A DNA stretch of 64,000 nucleotides from Tupaia tana (Eukaryota; Chordata; Mammalia; Scandentia; Tupaiidae): contig JAKSZU010000026.1 of the NCBI GenBank assembly GCA_026018925.1, positions 13,383,127 to 13,447,126 of the forward strand. Direction: 5' to 3'. This document shows positions 29,900 to 39,604 of the stretch, piece by piece (the stretch's first letter is position 1; every line of letters begins with the position of its first letter). The position numbers were made by a program, and so were the translations under genes. The notes beneath the pieces were generated by a model. That model saw only the letters and a program-made list of their open reading frames with translations, searched no databases and was not told the DNA's origin.

Positions 29900-30415
29900 A
29901 AGGACTTCAGTGAGGCTTTTGCCCCGGAAGTCTTAGCTTACCCAACAGTTCCTTGCAAACCTTCTTCCCATCCTTTGGTCTTCCTGGTCTCAGTATCTTC
30001 CTTCCTCCCATCATTCCAATCTGTATCTTCTTCCATACTCTCCACACCTCTATCCCAGGATGGAAGACTCTTTTGAATTTAGTTGGGTATATAGCTTCTT
30101 TCTATCCCAGATCCAGCACGCGCGTGCATACACACGCACACACACACGTGCGTGTGCACACACGGAGTCTGAGCTAGCTGTCCTTTTTCTTTGCTCCCAC
30201 AGTACCCTGTGACACTTCTCAGCACATCATTAATCACTCTGTATTGTAATGATCTGTTTCTTACTTCTTTTACTCCTTGTCCCAAACATACGCATTATAG
30301 ATTGTGAGATTCTTGAAGGTGAGTCTCATTTTTTACAAGAGCGAGTGTTTAGCCCACAACAGGGATTCAATAAGTCTTTGCTAAATGAATGAAATAACCA
30401 TATAACTAAAATCTA
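29900..30415 (+). mobile_element. L2 3' end
   Basis: CTTCTTCCCATCCTTTGGTC, TACCCTGTGACACTTCTCAG, CATCATTAATCACTCTGTAT, TTATAGATTGTGAGATTCTT and CAGGGATTCAATAAGTCTTT follow the L2 3'-UTR order. The end GCTAAATGAATGAA is the L2 terminus. Confidence 0.82.
30115..30165. repeat. Alternating purine-pyrimidine tract
   Basis: CACGCGCGTGCATACACACG, then (CA)n and CGTGCGTGTGCACACAC. It is almost wholly alternating and self-complementary in part. Confidence 0.88.
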
Positions 30416-30645
30416 GGGAGTGTCTACTCTGTCAGGAATGCTTCTAGTTGCTCTTGGCATGCAGTAAGTCATTTGAAGTTGATGTTCACACAATGCCAAT
30501 GTCGTTTTTACACACAATAACATTGAAGCAGAAACATTCTGTAACTTTTCCAAGTCCACAGGGCTGCTAAGAGACATATCTGGGTTCGAATCCAGGCTGT
30601 TTGTGTCCTTTACAACTGTGCCAATACTCCTAGCTACTGAAATGT
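30416..30645 (-). mobile_element. MIR element, inverted
   Basis: GTGTCTACTCTGTCAGGAAT, TTTCCAAGTCCACAGGGCTG and TCTGGGTTCGAATCCAGGCT are the reverse of MIR. Confidence 0.75.
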
Positions 30646-30909
30646 CCATCTCCTCAGTCTCTCTCATTCTCTTTCCCCCACTGGTCTGATGTCCAGTGAG
30701 GGCTGCTCTGGATCAAGCACATTTCTGTGTAGCATTCTGAGGTAAAAGGAGTTGGGAGAAGCTGAATTTGTGTATGTGTTTTGTTTTGTTTTTACCCCAG
30801 AGTGATCTCACCCAGAAAGCCATCAATGAGAGGTGTGTAATGTGAGTTAATCTTTAGAAAGAGCAGCTCAGGGACACTTTGGGCCACCATGAAAGGTTGG
30901 TGTGTAGTT
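30646..30909. other. Unique sequence; nothing recognised
   Basis: No gene or named repeat. There is a TTTTGTTTTGTTTTT run near 30780. Confidence 0.4.
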
Positions 30910-31167
30910 TTTCTTAATTGTCAGAGGGTACATGCACTTGCCAGATAGAGACAGAGTTACAGAGACAGAGAGACAGAGAATGCATCACTCATGGTGATAG
31001 TCATGTCAAAATCCCTTCTCCTCCATTTCTCCATCCTATTGAGACTTTATGCACACCCACACGTGCCCAGTGTGGTTTTTAAGCTGCTGGGTGCTGGGTG
31101 CTGGGTGCTGAGCCGAAGCTGACCAGGTGGATCTGGTACCCTTAACTACTAGGCTTTGAGACCAGCC
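30910..31167 (-). mobile_element. Form A' SINE, inverted
   Basis: AATTGTCAGAGGGTACATGC, ACTTGCCAGATAGAGACAGA, CATGGTGATAGTCATGTC, then GCTGCTGGGTGCTGGGTGCT (a 7-bp unit repeated), and head end GCTTTGAGACCAGCC. Confidence 0.8.
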
Positions 31168-31168
31168 T

Positions 31169-31339
31169 TGTTTATTTATTTATTAATTTTTTTTTCCAGG
31201 AGAGATTTTGCTATAGGTCATGGGCACTCACCTGAGAGACAGACTGAGAGAGAGAGAGACGGAAAGTGAGAAATCACCCTCCCAGGTGGGATGGCCACAT
31301 TGCAATCTCTTCTTCTCCATCTTCCTCTCAGGATCTTGG

Positions 31340-31380
<41 letters not shown>

Positions 31381-31476
31381 CCCAATGCACAGTTTAAGCC
31401 ACAGGGTCTAGGACTTGAACCGTGGTCAACTATGTGGGAGTCCAGCAATGTAACCTTTATGCCATCTCCTGGTCCC
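31169..31476 (-). mobile_element. Form A SINE, inverted, with internal (CA)n
   Basis: Tail TTTATTTATTTATTAAT, TTTTGCTATAGGTCATGGGC, apex CCTCCCAGGTGGGATGG, a (CA)19 run at 31340-31378, and head end CCATCTCCTGGTCCC. It directly abuts the A' copy to its left. Confidence 0.92.
31340..31378. repeat. (CA)n inside SINE
   Basis: About 19 CA units at the same internal position of the A body as in the copies at 29644, 37914 and (as GT) 61768. Confidence 0.94.
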
Positions 31477-31514
31477 TGGTTTTTGTTTTTGTTTTGTTTT
31501 TAACGAGAGCCTTT

Positions 31515-31735
31515 TCAAAGTTTATTTATTCATTTCATAAATGAGAGAGACAGAGAGAGAATACAGCACCCCAGACAAGGACTTGACACAGCGATCCGCC
31601 CTCCAGCTTTCAGCTCACCCAGGATCATGGGCATAGACATGCCTGCTCGGTGTCCCAAAGGTCACCTGGGGGCCAGCAACTAGATGTGAATGGCAATCAG
31701 CCCATACGGGTCTGCCTCAGAGAGCAGAGCTTCTC
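31515..31735 (-). mobile_element. Form C SINE, inverted
   Basis: AAAGTTTATTTATTCATTTC, ATAAATGAGAGAGACAGAGA, ACCCAGGATCATGGGCATAG, ACATGCCTGC and TACGGGTCTGCCTCAGAGAG match other reversed C copies. The head end is ragged. Confidence 0.65.
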
Positions 31736-31985
31736 GGCAGCTTCACCATCCTGTTCAAAAGTGCTAGTGAGCTGTAGCTCTCCTTCATTCACTGGTGCCG
31801 CGTCCCCTGGCTACCCTTCCTAGGACGTGACGGGGACCCTGAGGTGTGTGCACGGGGGTACCACAGGGAGCCTGCGTGGACTCCCACTCTTCCTCTTGGC
31901 CAATCTGTGGCAATGTAGGGGTTTGAAGGTGGGCACACTTATACTTGTGACCTACCTAATTATCATCATTTAAAAAACAGAAACC
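31736..31985. other. Unique sequence; nothing recognised
   Basis: No gene or named repeat was recognised in this short stretch. Confidence 0.4.
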
Positions 31986-32520
31986 TGGGACTGGCAGATG
32001 TCGTAATGCTTACATTGCGGGACTCCCACGTAATCAACCTCAGTTCGAGCCCTGGACCCAGCGCCTTAAAAACTCCTGTCAGGGGGAATCAGCAGTTAGC
32101 GTAATGGCTATGTCGCTGGACTCCCACGTAGTCGACCGCGGTTCGAGTCTCGGACCCGGTGGCTTACAACTCACGCCGGGCGCGTGTGCGTGTGTGCCCA
32201 AGATCCTGAGAGGAGAATGGAGGGGAAGGGATTGCGGCGTGACCATCCCCCCTGGCGGGTGATTTCTCGCTTTCTATCTCTCTGTCTCTCTCTGTCTGTC
32301 TGGCGAGCGCACGTGCCCTATAGCGAAAAAACCTCTCCAAAAAAAAAAAAAAAAAAAAAAAAAACTCCTGTCAGGCACATATGCATCCAAGATCCCGAGA
32401 GGAGAATAGAGAAGAAGGGATTGCGGTGTGGCCATCCCCCTGTGGGGGGGATGATTTCTCGCTTTCTGTCTCTCTGGAGAATGCATTTGCCCTATAGCAA
32501 AAATCTCTTTAAAAACAAAC
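31986..32520 (+). mobile_element. Form A SINE, older host of a nested SINE
   Basis: Head GGGACTGGCAGATGTCGTAA, B box AGTTCGAGCCC and ...GCGCCTTAAAAACTCCTGTC lie at 31986-32083. The body resumes at GCACATATGCATCCAAGATC (32376) and runs to CTATAGCAAAAATCTCTTT. The gap holds a complete younger A copy. Confidence 0.94.
32084..32359 (+). mobile_element. Form A SINE, young, nested in an A SINE
   Basis: Near-consensus: GGGGAATCAGCAGTTAGCGT, B box GGTTCGAGTCT, CGCCGGGCGCGTGTGCGTGT, apex CCCCCCTGGCGGGTGATT, and GCGCACGTGCCCTATAGC. The 16-bp repeat AAAAACTCCTGTCAGG lies at 32068-32083 and 32360-32375. Confidence 0.96.
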
Positions 32521-32548
32521 AAAAACAAATAACCCCCCAGAAACCCAG

Positions 32549-32745
32549 GGCCAAATGATGGTGGTACAATGTGACACTGTGCAAGACTATCCTGTGTGGG
32601 AAGTTCCCGGTTCAAGTCCAGAGACCTGCCTGAATACACCGCCCCTATGATTGGGGCTGAATGAAGCCTGGGGGGTGAATCTTAGCAATAAGACCCTGTT
32701 GGGGTGCTCTGTCTGTCTCTCAGAGAAGAAAGAAAGAAACCTTAA
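32549..32745 (+). mobile_element. Form C SINE
   Basis: GGGCCAAATGATGGTGGTAC, B box GGTTCAAGTCC, CAGAGACCTGCCTGAATACA, TTGGGGCTGAATGAAGCC and AAGACCCTGTTGGGGTGCTC. The last block is shared with the C copy at 48861. Confidence 0.68.
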
Positions 32746-32854
32746 AAAGCAAAACAAAACAGAGACCTGCGACTCCAGCCATTCATTCTATGTTCATTTT
32801 CCTTTTTCTTTCAAACCGACGCCAGTATTTCCTGTCACGCATACACATTATCAA

Positions 32855-33050
32855 GTGTTAACATCATGCTAGACAATCTCCGTATCTTACTCCATTTAAT
32901 CTTCACACTGTTTCTGCCTAGTTGATGTTCCTGTCCTCGTTCTGTAAACACGAGAAAATAAAGGCCCAGGGATGCTAAGCAACTTGTCTAATGTTACCAG
33001 GCTAGTGAGTAGCAAACCCAGCCTTCCAACTCAGAAGTTCGACACTCTGC
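32855..33050 (-). mobile_element. MIR element, inverted
   Basis: CTTACTCCATTTAATCTTCA, AATAAAGGCCCAGGGATGCT, AAGCAACTTGTCTAATGTTA and GTAGCAAACCCAGCCTTCCA are the reverse of MIR. Confidence 0.8.
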
Positions 33051-33858
33051 AGCCTCCAGAGAGAGATACACACAGCCCCGGGCCCGGAGGATCTCTGAAA
33101 ATAAGTTCTGTGACGGCAAACCTGCAATTCATCTTAATTTTTTTCCGATGTTCTACAGTGTCGCTGCCGATTTATTCCATCATTTTGGAATTACTGGCTA
33201 ATAGGATAGTCCAGCTCACCGTTCTGGCTCACATTTTCATTCTTTTCAAGAAACCAACCGTTGATAGCCACAGGGAGATGTCCCGACAACTGAAATACAC
33301 CAGGACTCTTCCCGCTTTGCCCCTCCCTGCTTGATCTAAGGGTTAGTTCCTATTTCATGTCTTTCTGAAAACATGGCGGGGTGCGGTAGCAAGGGGAGAC
33401 TCACCTGCATTTGATGTTCTGTGCCATGAAAGAGCCACATGGCCCCCATGTTGGGGGGGCTCTGGATCTTCTTGGTGGCTGGTAGCTTTGTCATCTTGGA
33501 AACTGTTCAGGCTTTAGCCTGTCCCCCAAGGAAAGGGTTTCTTCAGAATCTTCTATTTCAGTATCCACTGGTGGGAGGGGCTCCAACAATTTCTTCTTGA
33601 CTCTCAAGTCCCAAGTAGTAAACCAACTCCAGAGGAATTGCTGTCCCAGAAGTGAGGGGAGAGCGAGTCATCTGGGTCTCCCACAGACAGGATAAGGAAG
33701 ACTGGATAGGGTAGAACCAGACAAGCCTAGAAGTATTTGCTTTTAGAAAGTTACAAAGTTTTATAATCTTTCCCCTTCTTTGGAAAGGGATTTTTTTTTT
33801 CTTCTCCTATAAGCAAAATAAGATATGAACTAAAAAAAATAAACTCCCACTGATACCA
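33051..33858. other. Unique sequence; nothing coding recognised
   Basis: No repeat recognised. The part at 33060-33330 keeps several CpGs. On the minus strand GCAG|GTGAGTCTCC at about 33396-33408 would be a good splice donor, but I see no convincing partner acceptor. Confidence 0.35.
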
Positions 33859-34290
33859 TGTGAGGGGGCCCCGTGGAGGGGCCCCCAGATCCCCATTCTA
33901 GACAGCACCTGGGAACTAAGGCAGCCCCAATACGGGTTCAGCCCTGCACTGCAGGGACAGTAAGCAGTGCCAACTGTAAGGGAAGTTGGGAGGGCACTTT
34001 GTTGCCTGGCAACAGGACGCTGTGGAGGGCTTCCTCATTGGCCGGGATTGGTGGGGGCGGGGACGCCAACTCTTTCTGGCTACTGGGACAACTGCTCTGA
34101 GCCGGCAGTTGGGCCCGGAAAAGATAAATCTGAAGTGTTTTCTCTTCTCAGCCCTTAGGCCCCTGACCCTTTGTATGTGCCTAACTACAAACCACTCCTT
34201 CCTTTCAAACTCTGCTTGGTCTTGCCGCTAACTCACTAGTTCAATCTTGTGCTTCGGGTTGGGTAGCTGACGAGGGCCTTCAGTCTCACT
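33859..34290 (+). other. GC-rich LTR-like or promoter-like block
   Basis: Starts TGTGAGGGGGCCCC with a short palindrome (GGGGCCCCGTGGAGGGGCCCC-like). It has CCAAT, GC and RFX-type sites, a later GATAAA, and a CT-rich downstream part. This layout fits an LTR (U3-R-U5) or a small promoter. I found no clear LTR ends or target repeat, so the nature is open. Confidence 0.35.
33990..34070. promoter_or_regulatory. RFX X-box, two CCAAT boxes and a GC box
   Basis: GTTGCCTGGCAAC at 34001-34013 fits the RFX X-box palindrome (two half sites, one-base spacer). ATTGG (reversed CCAAT) occurs at 34037-34041 and 34047-34051. GGGGGCGGGG lies at 34053-34062. All four within 62 bases is promoter-like. No transcript start can be shown from sequence alone. 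Confidence 0.45.
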
Positions 34291-34434
34291 ATTACCTTCA
34301 TCTGAGATACTTATTTCTCCCCTCTTTTGCATTTGATAAACACTCATCCTGCCAAGTCCGTGTCTGTACGTAGATACATGCACACACACACATCCCTAAT
34401 AAATACGTTCATAGATGTGTATATGTGTGTATGG

Positions 34435-34675
34435 CATTTCTCAAGGACTTAGAATGTGTGGTTTTAAGTGTTTTATGTATATTAACTCAATTTAGCACAG
34501 CGCTCCTTTAAAGAAGGTGTTTTAGGCCCATATTTTGCAGAGACCAAACAACTGAGGCACAGAGAGATAAAATGACATGCTTAAGGTCGCTCAGCAAGTA
34601 CCCGAGCTGAGTTCAAAGCCAGAACTGTTTGATTCTAAAGCCTAAACTCTTAACCAATCTGCTACATGACCTGAG
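34435..34675 (-). mobile_element. MIR element, inverted
   Basis: AGTGTTTTATGTATATTAAC, AAACAACTGAGGCACAGAGA, GCTTAAGGTCGCTCAGCAAG and GAGTTCAAAGCCAGAACTGT are the reverse of MIR. Confidence 0.83.
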
Positions 34676-35095
34676 ATAAAATGCCTGAACTGTGGAGTCC
34701 CTATCTTTTTTTTTCTTTTGAGAGAGATTTTTTTTTTTTTGTTATAGGGCGCATGCATTCACCAGAGAGACAGAGAGATAGCAAGAAATCACCCCCCAGG
34801 GGTTGGCCATGACACAGTCCCTTCTCCTCTGTTCTCTTGGGATTTTGGGCACACATGCACACACGCCTGGTGTGAGTTTTAAGCTGCCGGGTCCAGGACC
34901 CGAACCACAGTAGATTACATGGGGGTCCAGCAACATAACCATTACACCATCTGCTGGTGCCTGGAGTCCCTATCTTTTAAATGGGAATAATAGCTTTGTT
35001 ACAGGTTGTTAAGGATTGGACTAGATAATATATACAAAGGCTGAACATATGCGCTGTCCTGGTTAAGTGGTACTATTATTATTCCCTGGCATCCC
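34655..35095 (+). mobile_element. MIR element split by a SINE
   Basis: ATGCCTGAACTGTGGAGTCC before the SINE and TATCTTTTAAATGGGAATAA, TAGCTTTGTTACAGGTTGTT, AAGGATTGGACTAG after it follow the MIR 3' half. Confidence 0.7.
34710..34961 (-). mobile_element. Form A SINE, inverted, inside MIR
   Basis: TTTGTTATAGGGCGCATGCA, apex CCCCCCAGGGGTTGGC and head end CATCTGCTGGTGCC. The 17-bp repeat TGGAGTCCCTATCTTTT is exact at 34693-34709 and 34962-34978. Confidence 0.95.
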
Positions 35096-35154
35096 TTCCC
35101 TAGGAAGAATTAGGCACCGGTACTGTGCTGGGTTCATTTCACAGCAGATAATAA

Positions 35155-35265
35155 TACTAACTAATATTTATCGATCACTCGCTCTGTGCCAGGTACTGTA
35201 CTAAGCACTTTACATGCATTAATTTATTTAATCCTCCCCATAACCTTCTGGGGTACATTCCCAGT
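35155..35265 (-). mobile_element. MIR fragment, inverted
   Basis: TCTGTGCCAGGTACTGTACT, AAGCACTTTACATGCATTAA, TTTAATCCTCCCCATAACCT are the reverse of the MIR 3' end. Confidence 0.85.
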
Positions 35266-35830
35266 CTGCAGCAGATTTATTGCAGAGGCTTTGATTCGCA
35301 TGCTTTTGCGGTGGCCTTATTTTACACTGGATCAATCTCATTCATGCATTATCCCTAAACCTTGATCTGCTGAGGATTATGATATCATCATGGCCTCGTC
35401 TCCTTAGAAGGTGTCCACCACCAAGATGACACTCCGCAGAATGCAAAATTCCCTGCCTCCCGCTTCGAATGCTCCTGCCTGGAAATCACGATTTTTCTCG
35501 CCATTGTCTGAAGACTGGCTCTGACCTTCCCTTTCACAGGAAGTTTTGGTCCTCCTGCTTTTTTCCGTGGGCAGCAGTAAGCCACCAGCAAGCCTTTCAG
35601 AATGGTGCAGATAAACAGAATCATGTTCGCAGGATGGGGTTGGGGATGAGGGGCTGAGAAAACACAACAGAATGAGAAATATTCACCTCTGAACAGAATA
35701 GACAAGGGACTATCTTCATATAGTTTTGGACATAGGCTTGGTAAAGAGTGACTCAACCAGTTCTGTATGAACCCAAAGAATAGGAGGAGGGTTTTGTCTC
35801 AGTATGAGAAAATCACACACAACAGAACAT
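35266..35830. other. Unique sequence, part possibly conserved
   Basis: No repeat recognised. At 35270-35400 AT-rich factor-like words cluster (GCTTTGATTCGC, TGATATCATCATGG). A minus-strand open frame at 35388-35756 has no recognised product. Confidence 0.35.
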
Positions 35831-35985
35831 TGTCTTTAGAGTCGTGCGCTGTGGAGTAAGGCTGTGCCACTGAGCAGCCTCGATGATAATCCTCCCAGGA
35901 GTATGCTAGAATCCAAATGGGTTCATTCGTTTGAAGCCCAATGTCTAGCCCAAAGAAAGTACTCATTAAATGTTAGCTCTTATTT
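35830..35985 (+). mobile_element. MIR fragment
   Basis: AGAGTCGTGCGCTGTGGAGT... and AAAGAAAGTACTCATTAAAT, GTTAGCTCTT at the end fit a worn MIR. Confidence 0.55.
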
Positions 35986-36124
35986 CTTCTGTTATGAATA
36001 CTCACCTGTCTGTGGATAGAAGAACTGAAAGCAGGGAGGGTTTTGGAATTGAAACAACCCCTGACGAGTGTACAAGAGGGCATGTAATTGGAATCTCCCA
36101 GAAGAAAAGTCAGAGTGGGACCGG

Positions 36125-36600
36125 ATATGCAAGAGATTTATTGGGGATAATGATTATGAAGGATAGTAGGGAGGTAAGCAGGAGTGAGCTGGAGAAGGCA
36201 TTGAAGGGGAGATGGGAAGAAGGATAGGAAGGATTGGGTAGGAAGAGCTGCCATTTTGAGAAAGACTTGACCAGGCTAATGAGGAGCCCCTGTGCCTAAG
36301 TTGCCTGAGAAATGAATTCCCCATTGGGCAGGAAAGGCCTGGTTCTAGGACTCCCACCCTGCTCAGTGACTGTCTGGGAGCTGTGGGGGTAAGGATTGAA
36401 AGCATGCAGTGGCTCCAAAGATGCAGCCCCCACCAATCAACTATGCTCCCTACAGCACTCTCTTGTTGAGACCACTGAGTCAGACACCATCAGGGCCACC
36501 TCAAGCCATCTTTTATGCTGCACAGATTTACTTTGGATGCATGTTCAAGGAGCAGGTCCTCTCTCAGAGCTCCTGTAGGCCTCTCTTCCCTAGAGAAGAT
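36125..36600 (-). mobile_element. Old LTR-like element, inverted
   Basis: CAAGAGATTTATTGGGGATA, GGTAGGAAGAGCTGCCATTT, GCCTAAGTTGCCTGAGAAAT and CTCCCACCCTGCTCAGTGAC recall a reversed mammalian LTR. The subfamily is not assignable and the right end is vague. Confidence 0.4.
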
Positions 36601-36813
36601 TTAGAAAAGGGATATTAGTTGGCAAAACTTGAGTGTCTATCCCTGCAGCTGATGTTGGGGATGTCACTTGTGTCCATCTTCTTCTTCCTTTGCTGTCCAT
36701 TCTAAATTTACCTTCAACTCTTACCTCTATAGGTCTCCTGGTGGCTTACCTGGTGATGTGACCAAAGTCTTCATTCCTGACAACTCTGAGCCTTTAAGTA
36801 AATATTCCTTTGT

Positions 36814-37245
36814 CTTAGTCTGCTCTTGTGTTGCCAACAGAGTCTGGGTGAATAAAGAATAGAGGTTTATTTGATTCATGATTTGAGTGGCTGGAAAGTC
36901 CAAAGATGTGAGGCTGGCATCAAGCCAGCTATATCACAATCTAGCTAACAGAGGGAGAGAGGTGGCAGGTGAGTGTAGACAGAGAGACCTGGAGACAATA
37001 ATCCTCCTTTTATAGCAACTCTCTCTGGTAAGAACTAACCCCTTCTCACAAAAGCTAGAACTGTTGGACCCCATGAGAAATCATTAATCTATTCATGAGG
37101 GTCGTGCTTTCACAATCAATCACTGCCCACTAGGCCTCACCTCTCAAAGATCTCACCACTTCCCAGCTCCATTACACTGAAGGCCAAATTCCAAAACAAG
37201 AGCCTTTAGGGGACAAACCGTCATCTAAACCATAACTAGTCACCT
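36814..37245 (-). mobile_element. MaLR-type LTR, inverted
   Basis: GTCTTAGTCTGCTCTTGTGT, TTGCCAACAGAGTCTGGGTG, AATAGAGGTTTATTTGATTC, ATGAGGGTCGTGCTTTCACA, CACTGCCCACTAGGCCTCAC and GCCAAATTCCAAAACAAGAG match a MaLR LTR read in reverse, complete at both ends. Confidence 0.78.
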
Positions 37246-37736
37246 TATTGTCTCAGAATTGTTGCATCATATCCATTCCTATTAAAGTTTGGCAAGAGAG
37301 TGCTAAGATGCACTGAAATGGTTTACTTAGGCTCCATATAGATTCCTTCCTGTCTCTATTATTAGTCAGGAGCAATTGTCCCTACCAAAATAGTATGCCT
37401 CTTTTTTTGCCTGCTAGGTCCTAGACATAAGAAGTCCAAAGTGCCCGATGGCCATTGTAGCTAATAATCAACATAATCCATGGTGTGTCTCTTGTTAAAA
37501 ACGTGCCCACCTGGACTTCTAATCCCAACCCCAGAGTTGCAGAAATGAGAAGGACACATTCCCTTAGTGCATTATTAGATGTAAAGGGCAATGGGACCAC
37601 CCCGTTTCTACTTCTTGGTTCCTGGGTCTATAGATTGGTCCTACTGGGTACACAGTGTCGTATAGAGGTCTTTTATTTGATGCATATACTTCAATTTGTA
37701 GTAGAGCACCCCATCTTCACAGCTTCTGAGCTGGTG
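37246..37736. other. Unique sequence; nothing recognised
   Basis: No gene or named repeat is recognised. One open frame at 37485-37778 is without a known product. Confidence 0.35.
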
Positions 37737-37753
37737 CTTCAGTTTATTCTTTT

Positions 37754-37914
37754 ATTTTATCATTATTTAATTTTTTAAGAGTTTTTTTTTAAATCATAAG
37801 GCATGTACGCTCACCAGAGAGACAGAGACAGAGAGAGAAAGTGAAAAATCACTCCCCAGGGGAGGGTGGCGATGCCACAATCCCTTCTCCTCCATTCTCC
37901 TCTCGGGATTTGGG

Positions 37915-37950
<36 letters not shown>

Positions 37951-38025
37951 CTGGTATGAGTTTGAAGCTACCGTGGTCAGCCATGTGGGAGTCCAGCTTC
38001 TTAACCACTACGTCACCTGCTGGCC
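37754..38025 (-). mobile_element. Form A SINE, inverted, with internal (CA)n
   Basis: TTTTTTTTAAATCATAAGGC, ATGTACGCTCACCAGAGAGA, apex CTCCCCAGGGGAGGGTGG, (CA)17 and head end CACCTGCTGGCCC. The B-box region is shortened. Approximate target repeat CTTCAGTTTATTCTTTT / CCTCAGTTGTTTTTTT. Confidence 0.9.
37914..37948. repeat. (CA)n inside SINE
   Basis: About 17 CA units at the fixed internal position of the A body. Confidence 0.94.
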
Positions 38026-38029
38026 CTCA

Positions 38030-38645
38030 GTTGTTTTTTTCAACAAACTGGTCCAGAACTCTGGAACTTAATTGCTTTTGGGTGAGATGGTATGTGATAT
38101 AAGTGTATGCCATGGCCTTTGTGAAGCAGGTTTCTAGTGTTTAGACTTTCCGTGGGTATAGAAGGCACTGATGGTAGCAGACAGTGTTGGCACCAGGTCA
38201 CTTTTTTTTTTCAACACTCACAGCTCCCAAGGAGGGCGCTTTGCTACTATTTTACCTGAGACTTTTCTCTGGATTCAGAAGAAGTTCCCGAACTTTCTTG
38301 GTTCATGGCATCCTTGGCTCATCATTAATTTTTCATGTCACCTTTAAGCCAAAATAAAGACTTGAAGAAGCCCATTGTATTATGTAGTTAGGTCCCTACA
38401 ATTTAGAAAGTATTTATATCCTAACAGCATAGAAGACATTGGAAAAAATGATATGCGTAAGTGGAAAGAAATAATATTTGTGTTTGATTTCTTAAATAGC
38501 CCCAATTGCATACTAGTGGAACAGTGCACCTGGTTGGCACTGCACAGCCTCTCAGATGGTGGGGCCATATTGGACACCATCACCTTCATTTTCTGCAGCA
38601 CATTGATTTTTGTGCAGTTCTTACTTTTTATCATGACAACTACCT
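38030..38645. other. Unique sequence; nothing recognised
   Basis: No named repeat and no convincing exon. Open frames on both strands at 38375-38647 overlap each other. Confidence 0.35.
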
Positions 38646-38649
38646 AGAA

Positions 38650-38900
38650 CCTAATCTTTTAAAAAGTTTATACGTTATTTTCCATGAGTGCAAAAGAGAG
38701 TGAGGGAGAGAGACAGTGAGACAGCAACCCCAAAGGGTCCTGGTGCTATGATTGACCCCCTAGCCAGCTAGCCCCAGACCACAGGCATGTGCATGCCCAG
38801 CATACTCAGGGAGCTCTCCAGATATGAACTCGACACCCTTCTACATGGGTCTGCCTTACAGAGTACAATGGTTTATTGCCACACTACTGCCTAGTCCCTC
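38650..38900 (-). mobile_element. Form C SINE, inverted
   Basis: TTTTAAAAAGTTTATACGTT, CCATGAGTGCAAAAGAGAGT, AGCTAGCCCCAGACCACAGG, CATGTGCATGCCCAGCATAC, GAGCTCTCCAGATATGAACT and head end CACACTACTGCCTAGTCCC. Confidence 0.72.
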
Positions 38901-38965
38901 AAAACCTGGTTTTGAAAACTATGATGTCATGAAAGGAACATAATACAATCTACTATTGAAAGGGA

Positions 38966-39358
38966 GTGTACTAGTCAGCTAGAGCTGCATAACAAAGCAC
39001 CCCAGTCTGGGTGGCTTAAACTATTAAAATTCATTTTCACATTATTTGGAGACTAGATGTCCAGAATGAAGGTGTTGACAGGATTGGTTCCTTATGAGGT
39101 CCCTCTTCTTGACTTCCAGATGACCTCCCTCTTCCTGTGTCATCACATAATCATTCCTCTGTACCCATCTTTGTTCACATTTCCTCTTATTATAAGGACA
39201 CCTGTTATATTAGATTAGGCCCATGCTAATGACCTCATCTTAACTCAGTTACCTCTGTCAAGATCCTATCTCCAAATAATGTCACATTCTGAGGTCCTGG
39301 GGATTAGGACATCAACATATGAATTTGAGGGTGACACAGTTCAACCTGCACCACTGAG
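38966..39358 (-). mobile_element. MLT/MaLR-type LTR, inverted
   Basis: GTGTACTAGTCAGCTAGAGC, TGCATAACAAAGCACCCCAG, CTGGGTGGCTTAAAC, TTATAAGGACACCTGTTATA, GACCTCATCTTAACTCAGTT and AGGACATCAACATATGAATT match a reversed MLT-type LTR. Confidence 0.78.
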
Positions 39359-39467
39359 CTACTTCAAGCTAGTAGTTTCAGTAATACACAATAGATGTTG
39401 CTGTATTTCTGTCAGGAGAAGGACATTAAAAATGTCCCTAACTAACATCTTCTGTGTTTTTCTACAG

Positions 39468-39601
39468 CATCCTGAGACATTCCGGAGCATAGTTTGGGAA
39501 CCACAGGACTATATGGATGAGGATATTCTGCCTTTGAGCAGAACAGGCTGGAATTGCAAGAGATTCATGCCCACAGGAACAGCCATAAAGCCATGACTAA
39601 G
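39468..39601 (+). other. Candidate exon, 134 nt, splice consensus on both sides
   Basis: Upstream are a branch-like CCCTAACTAAC (39436-39446) and a pyrimidine-rich acceptor TTCTGTGTTTTTCTACAG ending at 39467. Downstream is donor AAG|GTAAGTGTG. Only the first frame stays open, and it stops (TGA) 8 bases before the donor, so a noncoding or terminal exon is likelier. The flank 39610-39890 looks like an old LTR 3' end, so this may be exonised LTR or chance. Confidence 0.3.
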
Positions 39602-39604
39602 GTA

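Noticed and set aside
33859..34290. Definite solo LTR
   Set aside because: The layout is suggestive, but I could not find a matching CA end or a target duplication, so I left it as a candidate.
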